Positions 42,116 through 50,529 of a stretch of 64,000 nucleotides of DNA are shown in pieces. Position numbers and translations under genes: made by a program. The notes under the pieces were generated by a model that worked only from the letters and a program-made list of their open reading frames with translations, made no database searches and was not told where the DNA came from. The DNA is from Frateuria_A sp051900415 (GTDB lineage Bacteria; Pseudomonadota; Gammaproteobacteria; Xanthomonadales; Rhodanobacteraceae). The number at the start of each line of letters is the position of its first letter. Within the stretch, counting starts at the first letter, position 1. The DNA lies in contig NZ_JBHZGL010000006.1 of the NCBI RefSeq assembly GCF_051900415.1, forward strand, positions 62,001 to 126,000, written 5' to 3'.

Positions 42116-44140
42116 GTGCCATCGCATCGCGCCGACCACGACCTGTACCGCACGCTCTTCGAGACGGCGCCGGACGCCATGGTCGTCGTCGACGAGGCCG
42201 GCGATATCGTGCTTGCCAACCCGCAGGCGGACCGGCTGTTCGGCTACGACGCGGGCACGCTGCTCGGCCTGCGCGTGGAAAACCTCCTGCCCGAAGGCGT
42301 GCGCGGCGCGCATGCCGCCCATCGCGCCGACTACATGGCCCATCCCCGCGTGCGTCCGATGGGTGCGGGCTACGAACTGAACGGCGTGCGGCGCGATGGC
42401 GGCACGTTTCCCATCGAGATCGCGCTCAGCCCGGTCGGCAGCGGGCGCTATGCCGCCTCCATCCGCGACATCTCCGAAACCCAGCGGACACGACACGCGC
42501 TGCGGCGGGCGCACCGCGACGGCTACCTCGCCGAGCTGGGCCGGCTGGTGCTCGAGGCCGGTAACGGCGGATCGCTGCGCGTGGCGGTGTCTGGCCTGAT
42601 CGCCAAGGCCCTGGGCGTCGACGCCGTCGCCGTGGCGGTGGGCCTGCCTGGCGGCAATGCGCTGCCGATCCGTTCGGCCTGCGGCCTCGCGCCCGACGTG
42701 CTCGACGCGCTGGGCGATGCGTTCGCGCGCGACGGCCTGGTCGTGCGCCTGGGCGAACGGCGCGCCCAGGGCGCATGGACGCTTTCGGACGATGCCGTGG
42801 GCCTGCCGGTCCTGCGCGCGACACTCGCCGCGCACGGCCTGGCCGATGCGGCGATCGTGCCGCTGCTCGATCGACACGAGGCCACCGGCGCGCTGCTCGC
42901 GCTCAACCGGGAACCATGCGACTGGGATGACGACCAGTTGGCCTTCCTGCAACTGGCGGCCAACATGCTCGCCGCGGCCGTCATGCGCGGTCGCAGCCAG
43001 GAGCAGCTCGCCCACGCGCAACGGCTGGATGCGCTGGGGCAGCTCACCGGCGGCATCGCGCACGACTTCAACAACCTGCTGACCGTCGTCTCCGGCAATC
43101 TGCAGATCCTGGACGCCGAGTACGGCGGCGTGACCGATGCACGCGAGTTGATCGACGGCGCCGCGCGCGCGATCGACCGCTGCATCAACCTGACCCGCAA
43201 GCTGCTGGGCTTTTCGCGCCGGCGCGCACTGACCCCGCGCGGCGTGCGGCCGCAACTGGTCCTGGACGACATGGGCGACATGCTCGCACGCACGCTGGGC
43301 GCACGCATCCACGTGGAACTCGATTGCGCCGATGGCGTGCCGGCCGTGTATGCCGACCCGGGGGAGCTGGAGACGGCACTGGTCAACCTGGCGATCAACG
43401 CACGCGACGCGATGCCCGAGGGTGGCCTGTTGCGGATCAGCGCCCGCGTGCGGGAGATCGGCGCCGGCGAATCGGGCACCCTGCCGCCGGGCCGGTACGT
43501 GGCGTTCCTGGTCGAGGACAGTGGCACCGGCATGACGCAGGAGGTGCTCGACCATGCGCTGGAGCCGTTCTTCACCACCAAGGATGCCGGCAAGGGCAGC
43601 GGCCTGGGCCTGAGCATGGTCTACGGATTCGTCCGGCAGTCGGGCGGGCGCGTCGTGATCGGCAGCCAGCCCGGCCGCGGCACGCGCGTGGAAATCCTGC
43701 TGCCGACCGCACCGCAAGAGGAAGACGCCGGCGAGGCGCGCACCCCCGGCAGCGTCAGCCCGGGGCACACACGGGTGTTGGTGGTCGAGGACGAGCCGGG
43801 CGTGCGCAAGGTCGCCGTGCGCTTCCTGCATTCGCTCGGCTACGACACGCTTGAGGCCGGCGATGCGGCACAGGCGCTCGCGTTGCTGCGCATCGACCAC
43901 GGCATCCGCTTGCTGTTCTCGGACGTGGCGCTGGGTGACGGCACCAACGGCTTCGAGCTGGTGCGCGAAGCACGCCGCCTGCGCCCGGACCTGCCCGCGC
44001 TGCTGACTTCCGGCTACGAGCGCACGACTGACGGCACGGATGAAGCGTTGCCGGGCGGCGTCGGCCTGCTGCGCAAGCCTTACCGGCGCGAGCAGTTGGG
44101 CGAGGCGCTGGCGCAGGCGCTGGAGGGGCGGCCCGGCTGA
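42116..44140 (+). CDS. Hybrid sensor histidine kinase (PAS-GAF-HisKA-HATPase-REC)
   Basis: 674 residues without membrane segments, so a cytosolic sensor. A PAS domain spans about residues 8-120 and a GAF-like domain about 145-290. The phospho-acceptor histidine is in GGIAHDFNNLL near residue 315, the N-box NLAINARDAM near 424, the G-boxes EDSGTGM and GKGSGLGLSMV follow, and a C-terminal receiver begins near 551 with the acceptor in LLFSDVALGD. It starts at GTG 42116. The 3' end overlaps the convergent Crp/Fnr gene by 61 bp. Confidence 0.9.
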   Translation: MPSHRADHDLYRTLFETAPDAMVVVDEAGDIVLANPQADRLFGYDAGTLLGLRVENLLPEGVRGAHAAHRADYMAHPRVRPMGAGYELNGVRRDGGTFPIEIALSPVGSGRYAASIRDISETQRTRHALRRAHRDGYLAELGRLVLEAGNGGSLRVAVSGLIAKALGVDAVAVAVGLPGGNALPIRSACGLAPDVLDALGDAFARDGLVVRLGERRAQGAWTLSDDAVGLPVLRATLAAHGLADAAIVPLLDRHEATGALLALNREPCDWDDDQLAFLQLAANMLAAAVMRGRSQEQLAHAQRLDALGQLTGGIAHDFNNLLTVVSGNLQILDAEYGGVTDARELIDGAARAIDRCINLTRKLLGFSRRRALTPRGVRPQLVLDDMGDMLARTLGARIHVELDCADGVPAVYADPGELETALVNLAINARDAMPEGGLLRISARVREIGAGESGTLPPGRYVAFLVEDSGTGMTQEVLDHALEPFFTTKDAGKGSGLGLSMVYGFVRQSGGRVVIGSQPGRGTRVEILLPTAPQEEDAGEARTPGSVSPGHTRVLVVEDEPGVRKVAVRFLHSLGYDTLEAGDAAQALALLRIDHGIRLLFSDVALGDGTNGFELVREARRLRPDLPALLTSGYERTTDGTDEALPGGVGLLRKPYRREQLGEALAQALEGRPG

Positions 44141-44865
44141 CCTTTCAGTGGACGGGCGCCCTGCCCGGCCATGCGGCGCAGGCCGTCCGTGTCGAGCAGG
44201 CGGATCTCGCGACGCCGCACCTCGATGCATTGCAGCCGGTCGAATTTCGACAGGGCGCGGGTCACCGTCTCGTGCTTGATGTCCAGAAAACTGGCGATAT
44301 CCGCGCGCCCCATCCGCAGCAGGAAATGGTGGGCGCTGAAACCCAGCCGCAGGTGGCGCTCGGCCATGTCCAGCAGGAACGCGGCCACGCGCCGCTCGGC
44401 CGTGAGCGTGCCCACCGCCAGCATCCAGGCGCGGTCACTGCGGATTTCCGCCGCCAGCGCTGCGGTCAACCGGACCTGCAGCTCGGGCATCTGCAGGCAG
44501 GCCTGCAACACCGGCGGGTATGGCAGCTCCCACAGCTCGCTGTCGTCCAGCACCACCAGGTCGCAGGCGTAGCGGGACAGGCCGATGGACTCGACGCCGA
44601 CCAGGTCGCCGCGCATGCGGAAGCCGGTCACCCGCTCACGGCCGTCCTCGGACAACTCGCAGGTCTTGAGAAACCCCGCGTGCACCAGGTAAATCGCGTG
44701 GAAGGGCTGTCCTGCCCGGTAAACGTGCTGGCCCGGCGCGACCTTGCGCCGCATGACCTGCACGTGGTGCGAGAGTTGCTGGATGTCGATCGGTCCCGCC
44801 GAGGCCATGACTTGCTGCACGGGCTCTCCGGCCGGCATCGGGGCGTGGATGGCGAGAGCGTTCAT
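44080..44865 (-). CDS. Crp/Fnr-family transcription regulator without FNR-type N-terminal cysteines
   Basis: 261 residues: a cyclic-nucleotide-like sensor domain, a dimerisation helix around 135-160 and a helix-turn-helix with the recognition helix E199-T-V-T-R203. The E-x-x-S/T-R pattern is that of FNR/DNR proteins, which read TTGA half-sites. The first cysteine is at 69, so the N-terminal 4Fe-4S ligands of FNR are missing; a haem- or otherwise-sensing DNR/FixK-like mode is more likely. It is the best candidate in the window for the protein that binds the 13 sites. The last 30 residues beyond MAGQGARP look unstructured and lie in the overlap with the kinase gene. Confidence 0.88.
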   Translation of the reverse strand: MNALAIHAPMPAGEPVQQVMASAGPIDIQQLSHHVQVMRRKVAPGQHVYRAGQPFHAIYLVHAGFLKTCELSEDGRERVTGFRMRGDLVGVESIGLSRYACDLVVLDDSELWELPYPPVLQACLQMPELQVRLTAALAAEIRSDRAWMLAVGTLTAERRVAAFLLDMAERHLRLGFSAHHFLLRMGRADIASFLDIKHETVTRALSKFDRLQCIEVRRREIRLLDTDGLRRMAGQGARPLKGQPGRPSSACASASPNCSRR

Positions 44866-45025
44866 GGCGGTCTCCCCGGGGCGGGTGATGGTTCCACCGT
44901 AACCCGCCACCGCCAGCGGATGACGACCGCCGCGCAACGCTGTGTAACGGTCGGTAACAGTCCCGTGCCTGCCGCTTGCGCAAGCTAGCGCCCCGCAAGC
45001 GGTCAGCGCGGGATCGGCGCAGGGC

Positions 45026-45853
45026 TCAATGGCGGAACAGCACCGGCAACCGCGCATGCCACAGCACGTGCCGGGTGGCGCCGCCGAGCGCCCACTCGCT
45101 GAAGCGGCTGCGGCCATAGGCGCCCATCACCAGCAGATCGGCACCGAAGCGATCGGCCTGCTCCAGCAACGCCTCGCCGGCGGCGTGCTCGTTGGTGAGC
45201 AGGTCCTGCGCGCGGGCGCGGATGCCATGGCGGTTGAGGTAGGCATCGACGTCGAAGGGCGGCTTCCAGCTGACATCGTGGAACGTTTCTTTGGGCGACC
45301 CGCGCAGCAGCAGCACCTCCTCGGCCCGCTGCAGCAGCGGTAGCGCCGAATGCACCGCGCGGATCGCCTCGGGCGCGCCGTTCCATGCGATAGCCACGCG
45401 GGACAGGCCGACCGCACGCACCGGCCGCGGCGGCACCACGATGCACGGCAGGCCCACCGCGAGGATCAGCGCCGCCAGCTCGGCGGGCGACGCCCAGGTC
45501 CGCATGGGGTCGCGTTCGAGCACCAGCAGATCGTGCCAGCACGCGATCTGCACCAGCGCGTCGGACAGGGTGCCCTGCCCCACCACCCACGCCGCGTGTT
45601 CGATGCCCATGGCGCTGGCCCAACTGACGAACGGACGCTCGGCCGCCAGTGCGCTCGCCTCCAGCGTGCGTGCCGTTTCCAGCACCGCCTCGATCAGCTC
45701 CGGCGTGCTGAAGCTCGGTGTGGCGTACAGCGGCGAGGGATAGATGTACGCACCGGTGATGGACGCCTGCATCAGCGCCGCCAGCTGCGTGCCGTACTGG
45801 ACGCCGCGGGACCAGTCCTCGTAGTTCAGCGAGTTGACCAGGATGTCGTACAT
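45026..45853 (-). CDS. Universal stress protein, tandem UspA domains
   Basis: 275 residues starting MYDILVNSLN. The second half carries the clear Usp nucleotide-loop pattern in MGAYGRSRFSEWALGGATRHVLWHARLPVL; the first half is a diverged Usp fold. Such tandem proteins are typical of hypoxia regulons. A site lies 83.5 bp upstream. It is encoded alone, 160 bp downstream of the Crp/Fnr gene start. Confidence 0.88.
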   Translation of the reverse strand: MYDILVNSLNYEDWSRGVQYGTQLAALMQASITGAYIYPSPLYATPSFSTPELIEAVLETARTLEASALAAERPFVSWASAMGIEHAAWVVGQGTLSDALVQIACWHDLLVLERDPMRTWASPAELAALILAVGLPCIVVPPRPVRAVGLSRVAIAWNGAPEAIRAVHSALPLLQRAEEVLLLRGSPKETFHDVSWKPPFDVDAYLNRHGIRARAQDLLTNEHAAGEALLEQADRFGADLLVMGAYGRSRFSEWALGGATRHVLWHARLPVLFRH

Positions 45854-45929
45854 GGTGGTGGCTCCGTGCGTGCGCCGCGCGGGTAGCGGCTGCGTTGCAG
45901 CGACACTAGGCCGTCCGCCACGACGCAAG

Positions 45930-45943
45930 GTGATGCACGTCAA
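45930..45943 (-). promoter_or_regulatory. FNR/DNR-like site upstream of the first Usp gene
   Basis: TTGAC-GTGC-ATCAC on the gene strand, one mismatch in the distal half-site. The centre is 83.5 bp from the ATG. Confidence 0.7.
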
Positions 45944-46051
45944 ATGCGGCAGCTAACGGTGTTGCCGGAAGGGCTGCCGATGCCTTCCCCGCCTGGGGGG
46001 ACTCGTGTCCCGGTCAAGAGCGATCCCCGACCTGCGGCCCTACCGAAAACG

Positions 46052-46507
46052 TTGAAACGCTCCCGCGTGCTTGTAGGAGCGCACCTGTGCGCGACCGCCA
46101 TGCCACGTGCTGCCGCGCGGTCGCGCACAAGTGCGCTCCTGCAAGGGACGGTCGCCGGCCCCATCGAATACCTCGAAACGCTCCCGCGTCCTGTAGGAGC
46201 GCACCCTGTGCGCGACCGTCATGCCACGTGCTACCGCGCGGTCGCGCACAAGTGCGCTCCTACAAGGGGCGGTCGCCGGCACCATCGAATGTCTCGAAAT
46301 TCTCCCGCGTCCTGTAGGAGCGCACCCTGTGCGCGACCGCCATGCCTCTTGATACCGCGCGGTCGCGCACAAGTGCGCTCCTACAAGGCGCGGTCGCCGG
46401 CACTATCGAATGTCTCGAAATTCTCCCGCGTCCTGTAGGAGCGCACCTGTGCGCGACCGCCATGCCACGTGCTACCGCGCGGTCGCGTACAAGTGCGCTC
46501 CTGCAGC
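46052..46507. repeat. Four-copy tandem array of a roughly 121-bp palindromic repeat (family B)
   Basis: TGTAGGAGCGCAC starts at 46072, 46192, 46313 and 46434. Each unit contains an outer palindrome (TGTAGGAGCGCAC with GTGCGCTCCTACA), an inner one (GCGCGACCG with CGGTCGCGC) and a spacer ending TCTCCCGCGTCCT. Units are nearly identical with one-base length changes. The array sits between the cytochrome b561 stop and the Usp promoter. Six-frame translations across it are repeat artefacts. Confidence 0.92.
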
Positions 46508-46520
46508 GACGGCTGGATTG

Positions 46521-47090
46521 CTAGGCAGCTCGCCCGCGGCGGTGCCCCGGCAGCATGCGCAGCAGCGTGTTGTCGCGCATGAAGTAGTGATGGAACAGCG
46601 CGGCGGCGGCATGCAGGCCGATCAGGTAGTAGCCGGCGGTGCCGATGGTCTCGTGGATCTCTTCGAGGTTATGGCTGAGCGCGCGGTCCGGCGCGGCCAG
46701 CGGCGGCAGCTGCAGGCCGAAGAACGGCACCGGTTCGTTGGCCGTGCTAAGGATGAACCACCCCAGCAACGGCATCGCCACGAGAAAGGCGTAAAGCGCC
46801 AGGTGCACCAGTGCGGCCAGGCGCTGCTGCCACAGCGGCGGCACCGGGTGGATCGGCGGCGTGCGGGCCACGATGCGGAACGCCAGGCGCAGGAACACCA
46901 GCGCGAACGTGGCCAGACCGAGCATGAAGTGCCAGCTCGCCAGCGCCTGCCGGGCGTCGCTGCCACGGGGGAAGAACTCGCGCAGCTCGATGCACGCGTA
47001 GACGCCCACCAGCAGCGCCAGCGTCAGCCAGTGAACGCCGATCGACAGGCCGGTATAGCGTTCCCCGGCCGGTTTGCCCTGTTTGTTCAT
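46521..47090 (-). CDS. Cytochrome b561-type membrane protein
   Basis: 189 residues with four helices. Likely haem-ligating histidines are in SIGVHWLTL, LASWHFMLG, EEIHETIG and GLHAAAALFHH. It resembles the prokaryotic b561 family (YodB/CybB), which passes electrons between quinol and periplasmic or superoxide partners. The ATG at 47090 begins MNKQGKPA; an upstream ATG at 47117 is less likely. It is the third gene of a GNAT-Usp-b561 operon controlled by a site at 48678. Confidence 0.85.
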   Translation of the reverse strand: MNKQGKPAGERYTGLSIGVHWLTLALLVGVYACIELREFFPRGSDARQALASWHFMLGLATFALVFLRLAFRIVARTPPIHPVPPLWQQRLAALVHLALYAFLVAMPLLGWFILSTANEPVPFFGLQLPPLAAPDRALSHNLEEIHETIGTAGYYLIGLHAAAALFHHYFMRDNTLLRMLPGHRRGRAA

Positions 47091-47138
47091 GTCGCAAGGT
47101 CTCTCGTCTGTGGTCATCTGTTGCGCCGCGGGGAGCCT

Positions 47139-48029
47139 TCAGTGCTGCAGGAAGATCGGGATCTGCGCATGTTCGAGCACGTACCGGGTCGCGCAGCCGA
47201 TCGCCTGCTCGCGCATCCGCGAGTGGGCAAAGGCGCCCATCACAACCAGATCGGCGTTCACCTGCTCGGCCTTCTTCAGTAGCGCCGCACCCGCGGTGCG
47301 TGCGGGAACACCTACGCACATCGGGTCCGCCTCGATGCCGTGGCGAGCCATGTACACGAACGGTTCGAAGTGCGGCAGGTAGCACTCGCCCTCGGGGCTG
47401 TGCGGCCGTCCGCCATCGAGCAGTACCACGCGCCGCGCACCCTGCAGGAAGGGCAAGGCCGCGTGGATGGCGCGGGTGGCCTCGGTACTGCCATCCCAGG
47501 CCACCAGCACACGCTGGAACGGGGTGTCGCGATTCCAGTCCGGCGGCAGGATCAGGCTGGGCAGCCGGCAGGACAGCAGCACCTCGCCGAGCAGCTCGGT
47601 CAGGGTTTCGCCATCGACCACGTCGCGCTCCAGTACGGCCAGGCTGTGCCAGGCGCCCAGCTCGCGCAGGACGCGTGCAAGGCCGGTATGGGCGACCACC
47701 CACGAGGCGTGCGACACGCCGCGGGATCGCGCGAAGGCACGGAAGGCGTCGGCCGTTTCGAAATCCTGCACGGGCGTGTCCAGCAGCAGGCCGAGCACGG
47801 AGGGCTCGCTTTCCGGGCCGCGCAGCAGGCGCAGCGATGCATCCACGAAGCAGCCGGTGAGCAGGCTCTGCCACCGCGAGGCCAGCGTGGCGGCCACCTG
47901 CACGGCAGGGTTCCAGGGCGAAGTCGAGGTGGCGATCGCCACGATGTCGGAGGGCTGGTTTGCCACCGGCAGCACGGGTTGGGCCGCGCCTTCGGGGATC
48001 CGGTTCGGGGCATGGACGACGGCATTCAT
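47139..48029 (-). CDS. Universal stress protein, tandem UspA domains
   Basis: 296 residues. The C-terminal half has RVLVAWDGSTEATRAIHAALPFL and VMGAFAHSRMREQAIGCATRYVLEHAQIPIFL; the N-terminal half is a diverged copy. It begins 10 bp after the acetyltransferase gene and ends 48 bp before cytochrome b561. It is clearly distinct from the Usp gene at 45026 although both end with similar RYVL/HAxxPIF motifs. Confidence 0.88.
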   Translation of the reverse strand: MNAVVHAPNRIPEGAAQPVLPVANQPSDIVAIATSTSPWNPAVQVAATLASRWQSLLTGCFVDASLRLLRGPESEPSVLGLLLDTPVQDFETADAFRAFARSRGVSHASWVVAHTGLARVLRELGAWHSLAVLERDVVDGETLTELLGEVLLSCRLPSLILPPDWNRDTPFQRVLVAWDGSTEATRAIHAALPFLQGARRVVLLDGGRPHSPEGECYLPHFEPFVYMARHGIEADPMCVGVPARTAGAALLKKAEQVNADLVVMGAFAHSRMREQAIGCATRYVLEHAQIPIFLQH

Positions 48030-48039
48030 GGCAGGCTCC

Positions 48040-48612
48040 TCACAGCACCAGCGTGTGGACGACTTGCGCCGGATCGCCTGGATCCAGCGAGCGCTGGAAG
48101 CCGAGGTAGGCGGCGAGCTCCTGCATCGGCTGGTTGTCCGCCGAATCGACCGAGTACATCTGCCTGAAGCCGTGCTGGCGGGCCATGTCGATCAGGTGCC
48201 GCATCAGCACCACGGCCAAGCCGCGGCGGCGCCAGTGGTCGGCCACGGTGACCGCACACTCGCAGCGGGTGCGGTCGCCATTGGTGCTGTAGCGGCTGAC
48301 GCCGACCTCACGCAGCTTGCCGTCCTCGTGCGCGAGCGCGACGAAGGCCATGCGCTTGTCGTAGTCCACGTCCATCAGCCGATCGACCAGCGCCGGGCTG
48401 GCCTCGCGGAAACTGCACATGAAACGCATGCGCTTGGCGTCGGGTGACATCGCGCGAAGGAACTCCTCTTCGCGCTCGCGATCCTCCGGCTGCAGCGGGC
48501 GGATCAGCACGACAGTGCCATCGCGCAGATGGTCGATCCAGTGCGTTCCCTCCAGCAGCACGGGTGCGGTCGCGCTGGCGGGCGAAGTGATTCCGATGGG
48601 TAGCGTGGCCAT
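48040..48612 (-). CDS. GNAT-family N-acetyltransferase
   Basis: 190 residues. The core begins at VVLIRPLQPEDRE, FVALAHEDGKLREVGVSRY forms strands 3-4, and the acetyl-CoA loop is WRRRGLAVVLMRHLIDMAR. The C-terminal half ends in YLGFQRSLDPGD. This type resembles the acetyltransferase modules fused to, or encoded beside, Usp-like and CBS proteins, and may acetylate acyl-CoA synthetases or other proteins. It heads a three-gene operon with a site 72.5 bp upstream. Confidence 0.87.
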   Translation of the reverse strand: MATLPIGITSPASATAPVLLEGTHWIDHLRDGTVVLIRPLQPEDREREEEFLRAMSPDAKRMRFMCSFREASPALVDRLMDVDYDKRMAFVALAHEDGKLREVGVSRYSTNGDRTRCECAVTVADHWRRRGLAVVLMRHLIDMARQHGFRQMYSVDSADNQPMQELAAYLGFQRSLDPGDPAQVVHTLVL

Positions 48613-48677
48613 GGGCGAACCTCGTCGCGTGTGATGCCCCTGTGGCTTCATTGGGGCATGCAGGTCACCGATGCGGA

Positions 48678-48691
48678 TTGATCCGCGTCAA
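48678..48691 (-). promoter_or_regulatory. FNR/DNR-like site upstream of the GNAT-Usp-b561 operon
   Basis: TTGAC-GCGG-ATCAA on the gene strand, with perfect TTGA and TCAA cores. The centre is 72.5 bp from the ATG. Confidence 0.8.
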
Positions 48692-48860
48692 TTCCCTGCA
48701 TGGTCGCGCTGCGGCGGTCGGCCGCACGCGGTGACGGTCACCCGGGCGGCGGCTCGACGGCAGACCCGCACCGACGGCGACGCATCCTCGTTCCCGAAGG
48801 GCGAGGATCAACAACGAATCGTTGCAAGCGCAAAGGGTTGGCGCGCGGGCGTCCGCCGGA

Positions 48861-49511
48861 TCAACCGTGCCTGTCCGCATCCGGCGGCCGGGCAACCGGC
48901 AGACGCCAGCCGTAGCGGATCGCCATGAATCGCAGGCCGAAGCACAGCCCTGCTCCGGTCAGCGTGGTGGCCGTGGGCGGCATGTGCAGCATGTCGCCCA
49001 CCACCACCACGCCGGCGCCCGCCAGCGCGGCCACCGCGTAGAGTTCGGCACGCAGCACGGCGGGGATGTCCGAAACCAGCACGTCGCGCAGCATGCCGCC
49101 ACCGATGCCGGTGAGCATGCCCAGCAGCGCCGCCATGCCGGGCGGAAGATCGTAGGCGAGCGCCTTCTGTGCGCCGGCCACCGCGAACAGGGCCAGGCCC
49201 GCGGCATCCGAAAGCTGCATCGGATTACGCATCCGCTCGATGTCCGAGTAGCGATAGAAGGTCAACAGGCCGGCCAGCAGGGAGACGCCGAGGTAGCGCC
49301 AGTCCTCGATGGCCGCCGGTGGCGTGGCGCCGATCAGCAGGTCGCGGGTGATCCCGCCGGCGCTGCTCGCGGCGAAGGAGAGCACCAGCACGCCGAACAG
49401 GTCCAGCCCGCGGCGCACGGCGACCAGCGCGCCGCTGAGCGCAAACACGAACGTGCCGAACAGGTCGAGCACCAGCAGCAGCGTGTGCAGGGCCCGCGTC
49501 GTGTCGATCAT
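48861..49511 (-). CDS. TRIC/UPF0126-type membrane protein (YicG/YadS family)
   Basis: 216 residues with seven helices in two internally similar halves, each carrying the family glycine-arginine-aspartate block (GGITRDLLIG and GGGMLRDVLVSDIP). Relatives are trimeric cation channels or small amino acid exporters. Its start lies 149 bp from the divergent Csp-like gene. No FNR/DNR site was seen in front of it. Confidence 0.9.
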   Translation of the reverse strand: MIDTTRALHTLLLVLDLFGTFVFALSGALVAVRRGLDLFGVLVLSFAASSAGGITRDLLIGATPPAAIEDWRYLGVSLLAGLLTFYRYSDIERMRNPMQLSDAAGLALFAVAGAQKALAYDLPPGMAALLGMLTGIGGGMLRDVLVSDIPAVLRAELYAVAALAGAGVVVVGDMLHMPPTATTLTGAGLCFGLRFMAIRYGWRLPVARPPDADRHG

Positions 49512-49659
49512 TGCCTGGCTCGTCCCGCTTCCGTTTCGCTCGCGCCAGCTTAAAGCAGACGCGTCCTCCCTTGTCGCGGGAACGCAAGCCCACGGCGGTC
49601 ACGTGGCGGGGACGACCATGGCGCGACCATCGGTGATCCGCTTCCAGGGAGACGATCCG

Positions 49660-49989
49660 ATGAGCCTGTCCACTGCCGTCCAGAGCTGCATCCAGGAGTG
49701 CCTGCGCTGCTACCAGACCTGCCAGTCGAACGCGACAGGCATGTGCCTGGAACAAGGCGGCGCGCACGTAGCGCCCGAACACATGCGGCTGATGCTGAGC
49801 TGTGCGGAGGTCTGCCGCACGGCCGCCGCCGTGATGCTCAACCAGTCGCCGCAGCACCCGGCCGTGTGCCGCGCCTGCGCCGAGCTCTGCACCGCCTGTG
49901 CGGACAGCTGCGCCACGGTCGGCGGCATGGACGACTGCGTGCAGGCATGCCGTACCTGCGCAGAGAGCTGCCGGAAGATGGCCGCCTGA
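49660..49989 (+). CDS. Cysteine-rich four-helix copper-storage-like protein (Csp/DUF326)
   Basis: 109 residues with sixteen cysteines, at 10, 14, 17, 21, 29, 48, 52, 70, 73, 77, 80, 84, 93, 97, 100 and 104. Most fit the CXXXC/CXXC spacing that points into a four-helix bundle. Csp proteins bind many Cu(I) ions. The absence of a signal peptide suggests the cytosolic Csp3 type. It is encoded immediately before the copL/copA/copB-like genes. The ATG follows GGGAGAC. Confidence 0.88.
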   Translation: MSLSTAVQSCIQECLRCYQTCQSNATGMCLEQGGAHVAPEHMRLMLSCAEVCRTAAAVMLNQSPQHPAVCRACAELCTACADSCATVGGMDDCVQACRTCAESCRKMAA

Positions 49990-50058
49990 ACCTCGCCAAC
50001 CCCGCCTGGAGCCCACTCCACGGTTGAGCGGGCGTAGCGCGAAGGCTAGGCTGCGGGC

Positions 50059-50439
50059 ATGGTCGTGTTCCTGCGCTCCCGTCGTCGTCTGCGTTGCCTG
50101 TCGGCCTTGGCCCTGTTCGCGTGGCTGATGCTTGCGGTGGCGCCGTTCGTCGCGTGGCCGCCCATGGCGTCTGCGCAGCAGATGTCGACGCTGGACGCCC
50201 ACGTGTCGCACGCCTCGATGCCCATGGACGGTGCCGGTTGCTGCGACGGCCACGCGGGCGAGCCCGATCGATCCACCACGCCGGCCTGCCAGTGCGCCCT
50301 GCCCTGCGCCGGCGTGTTGCCGTCCACCCCGGATGGACTTGCGGCCCTGCCGCTGATGTGCGCCGGTTACGCGCCGCCGCATCCGATCGAAGCGCCCCTC
50401 TGCGGCTTCGCACCGCCGCTGCGGCCACCGCTGGCCTGA
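50059..50439 (+). CDS. Exported Cys/His-containing copper-linked protein (CopL-like)
   Basis: 126 residues with a signal peptide or anchor ending near MASAQQ. The mature part holds MPMDGAGCCDGH, CQCALPC and later Met/Cys residues, as in the CopL/DUF2946 proteins encoded in front of copAB in Xanthomonas. CopL influences copper-induced expression there. Position, 90 bp before copA, supports the call, but overall sequence conservation is low. Confidence 0.65.
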   Translation: MVVFLRSRRRLRCLSALALFAWLMLAVAPFVAWPPMASAQQMSTLDAHVSHASMPMDGAGCCDGHAGEPDRSTTPACQCALPCAGVLPSTPDGLAALPLMCAGYAPPHPIEAPLCGFAPPLRPPLA

Positions 50440-50529
50440 CCCTGCATCGGTCCTGATCGCCATGCGCGCCGCCGGTGCGCTGGCGCGTATTCCTGCGCGT
50501 CTCCTGGATGCGCTTGCCAGAGTGGTTCC

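Noticed and set aside
42086..44230. Long minus-strand frame antisense to the histidine kinase
   Set aside because: The sense strand encodes all kinase motifs in order; the antisense product has no recognisable domain.
44943..44959. Repeated GTAAC blocks upstream of the Crp/Fnr gene as an autoregulatory site
   Set aside because: They are direct, not inverted, repeats and do not match the TTGA half-site.
46052..46507. Possible CRISPR array
   Set aside because: The repeat unit is about 121 bp and spacers are as conserved as repeats; there are no cas genes. It is a tandem REP-like array.
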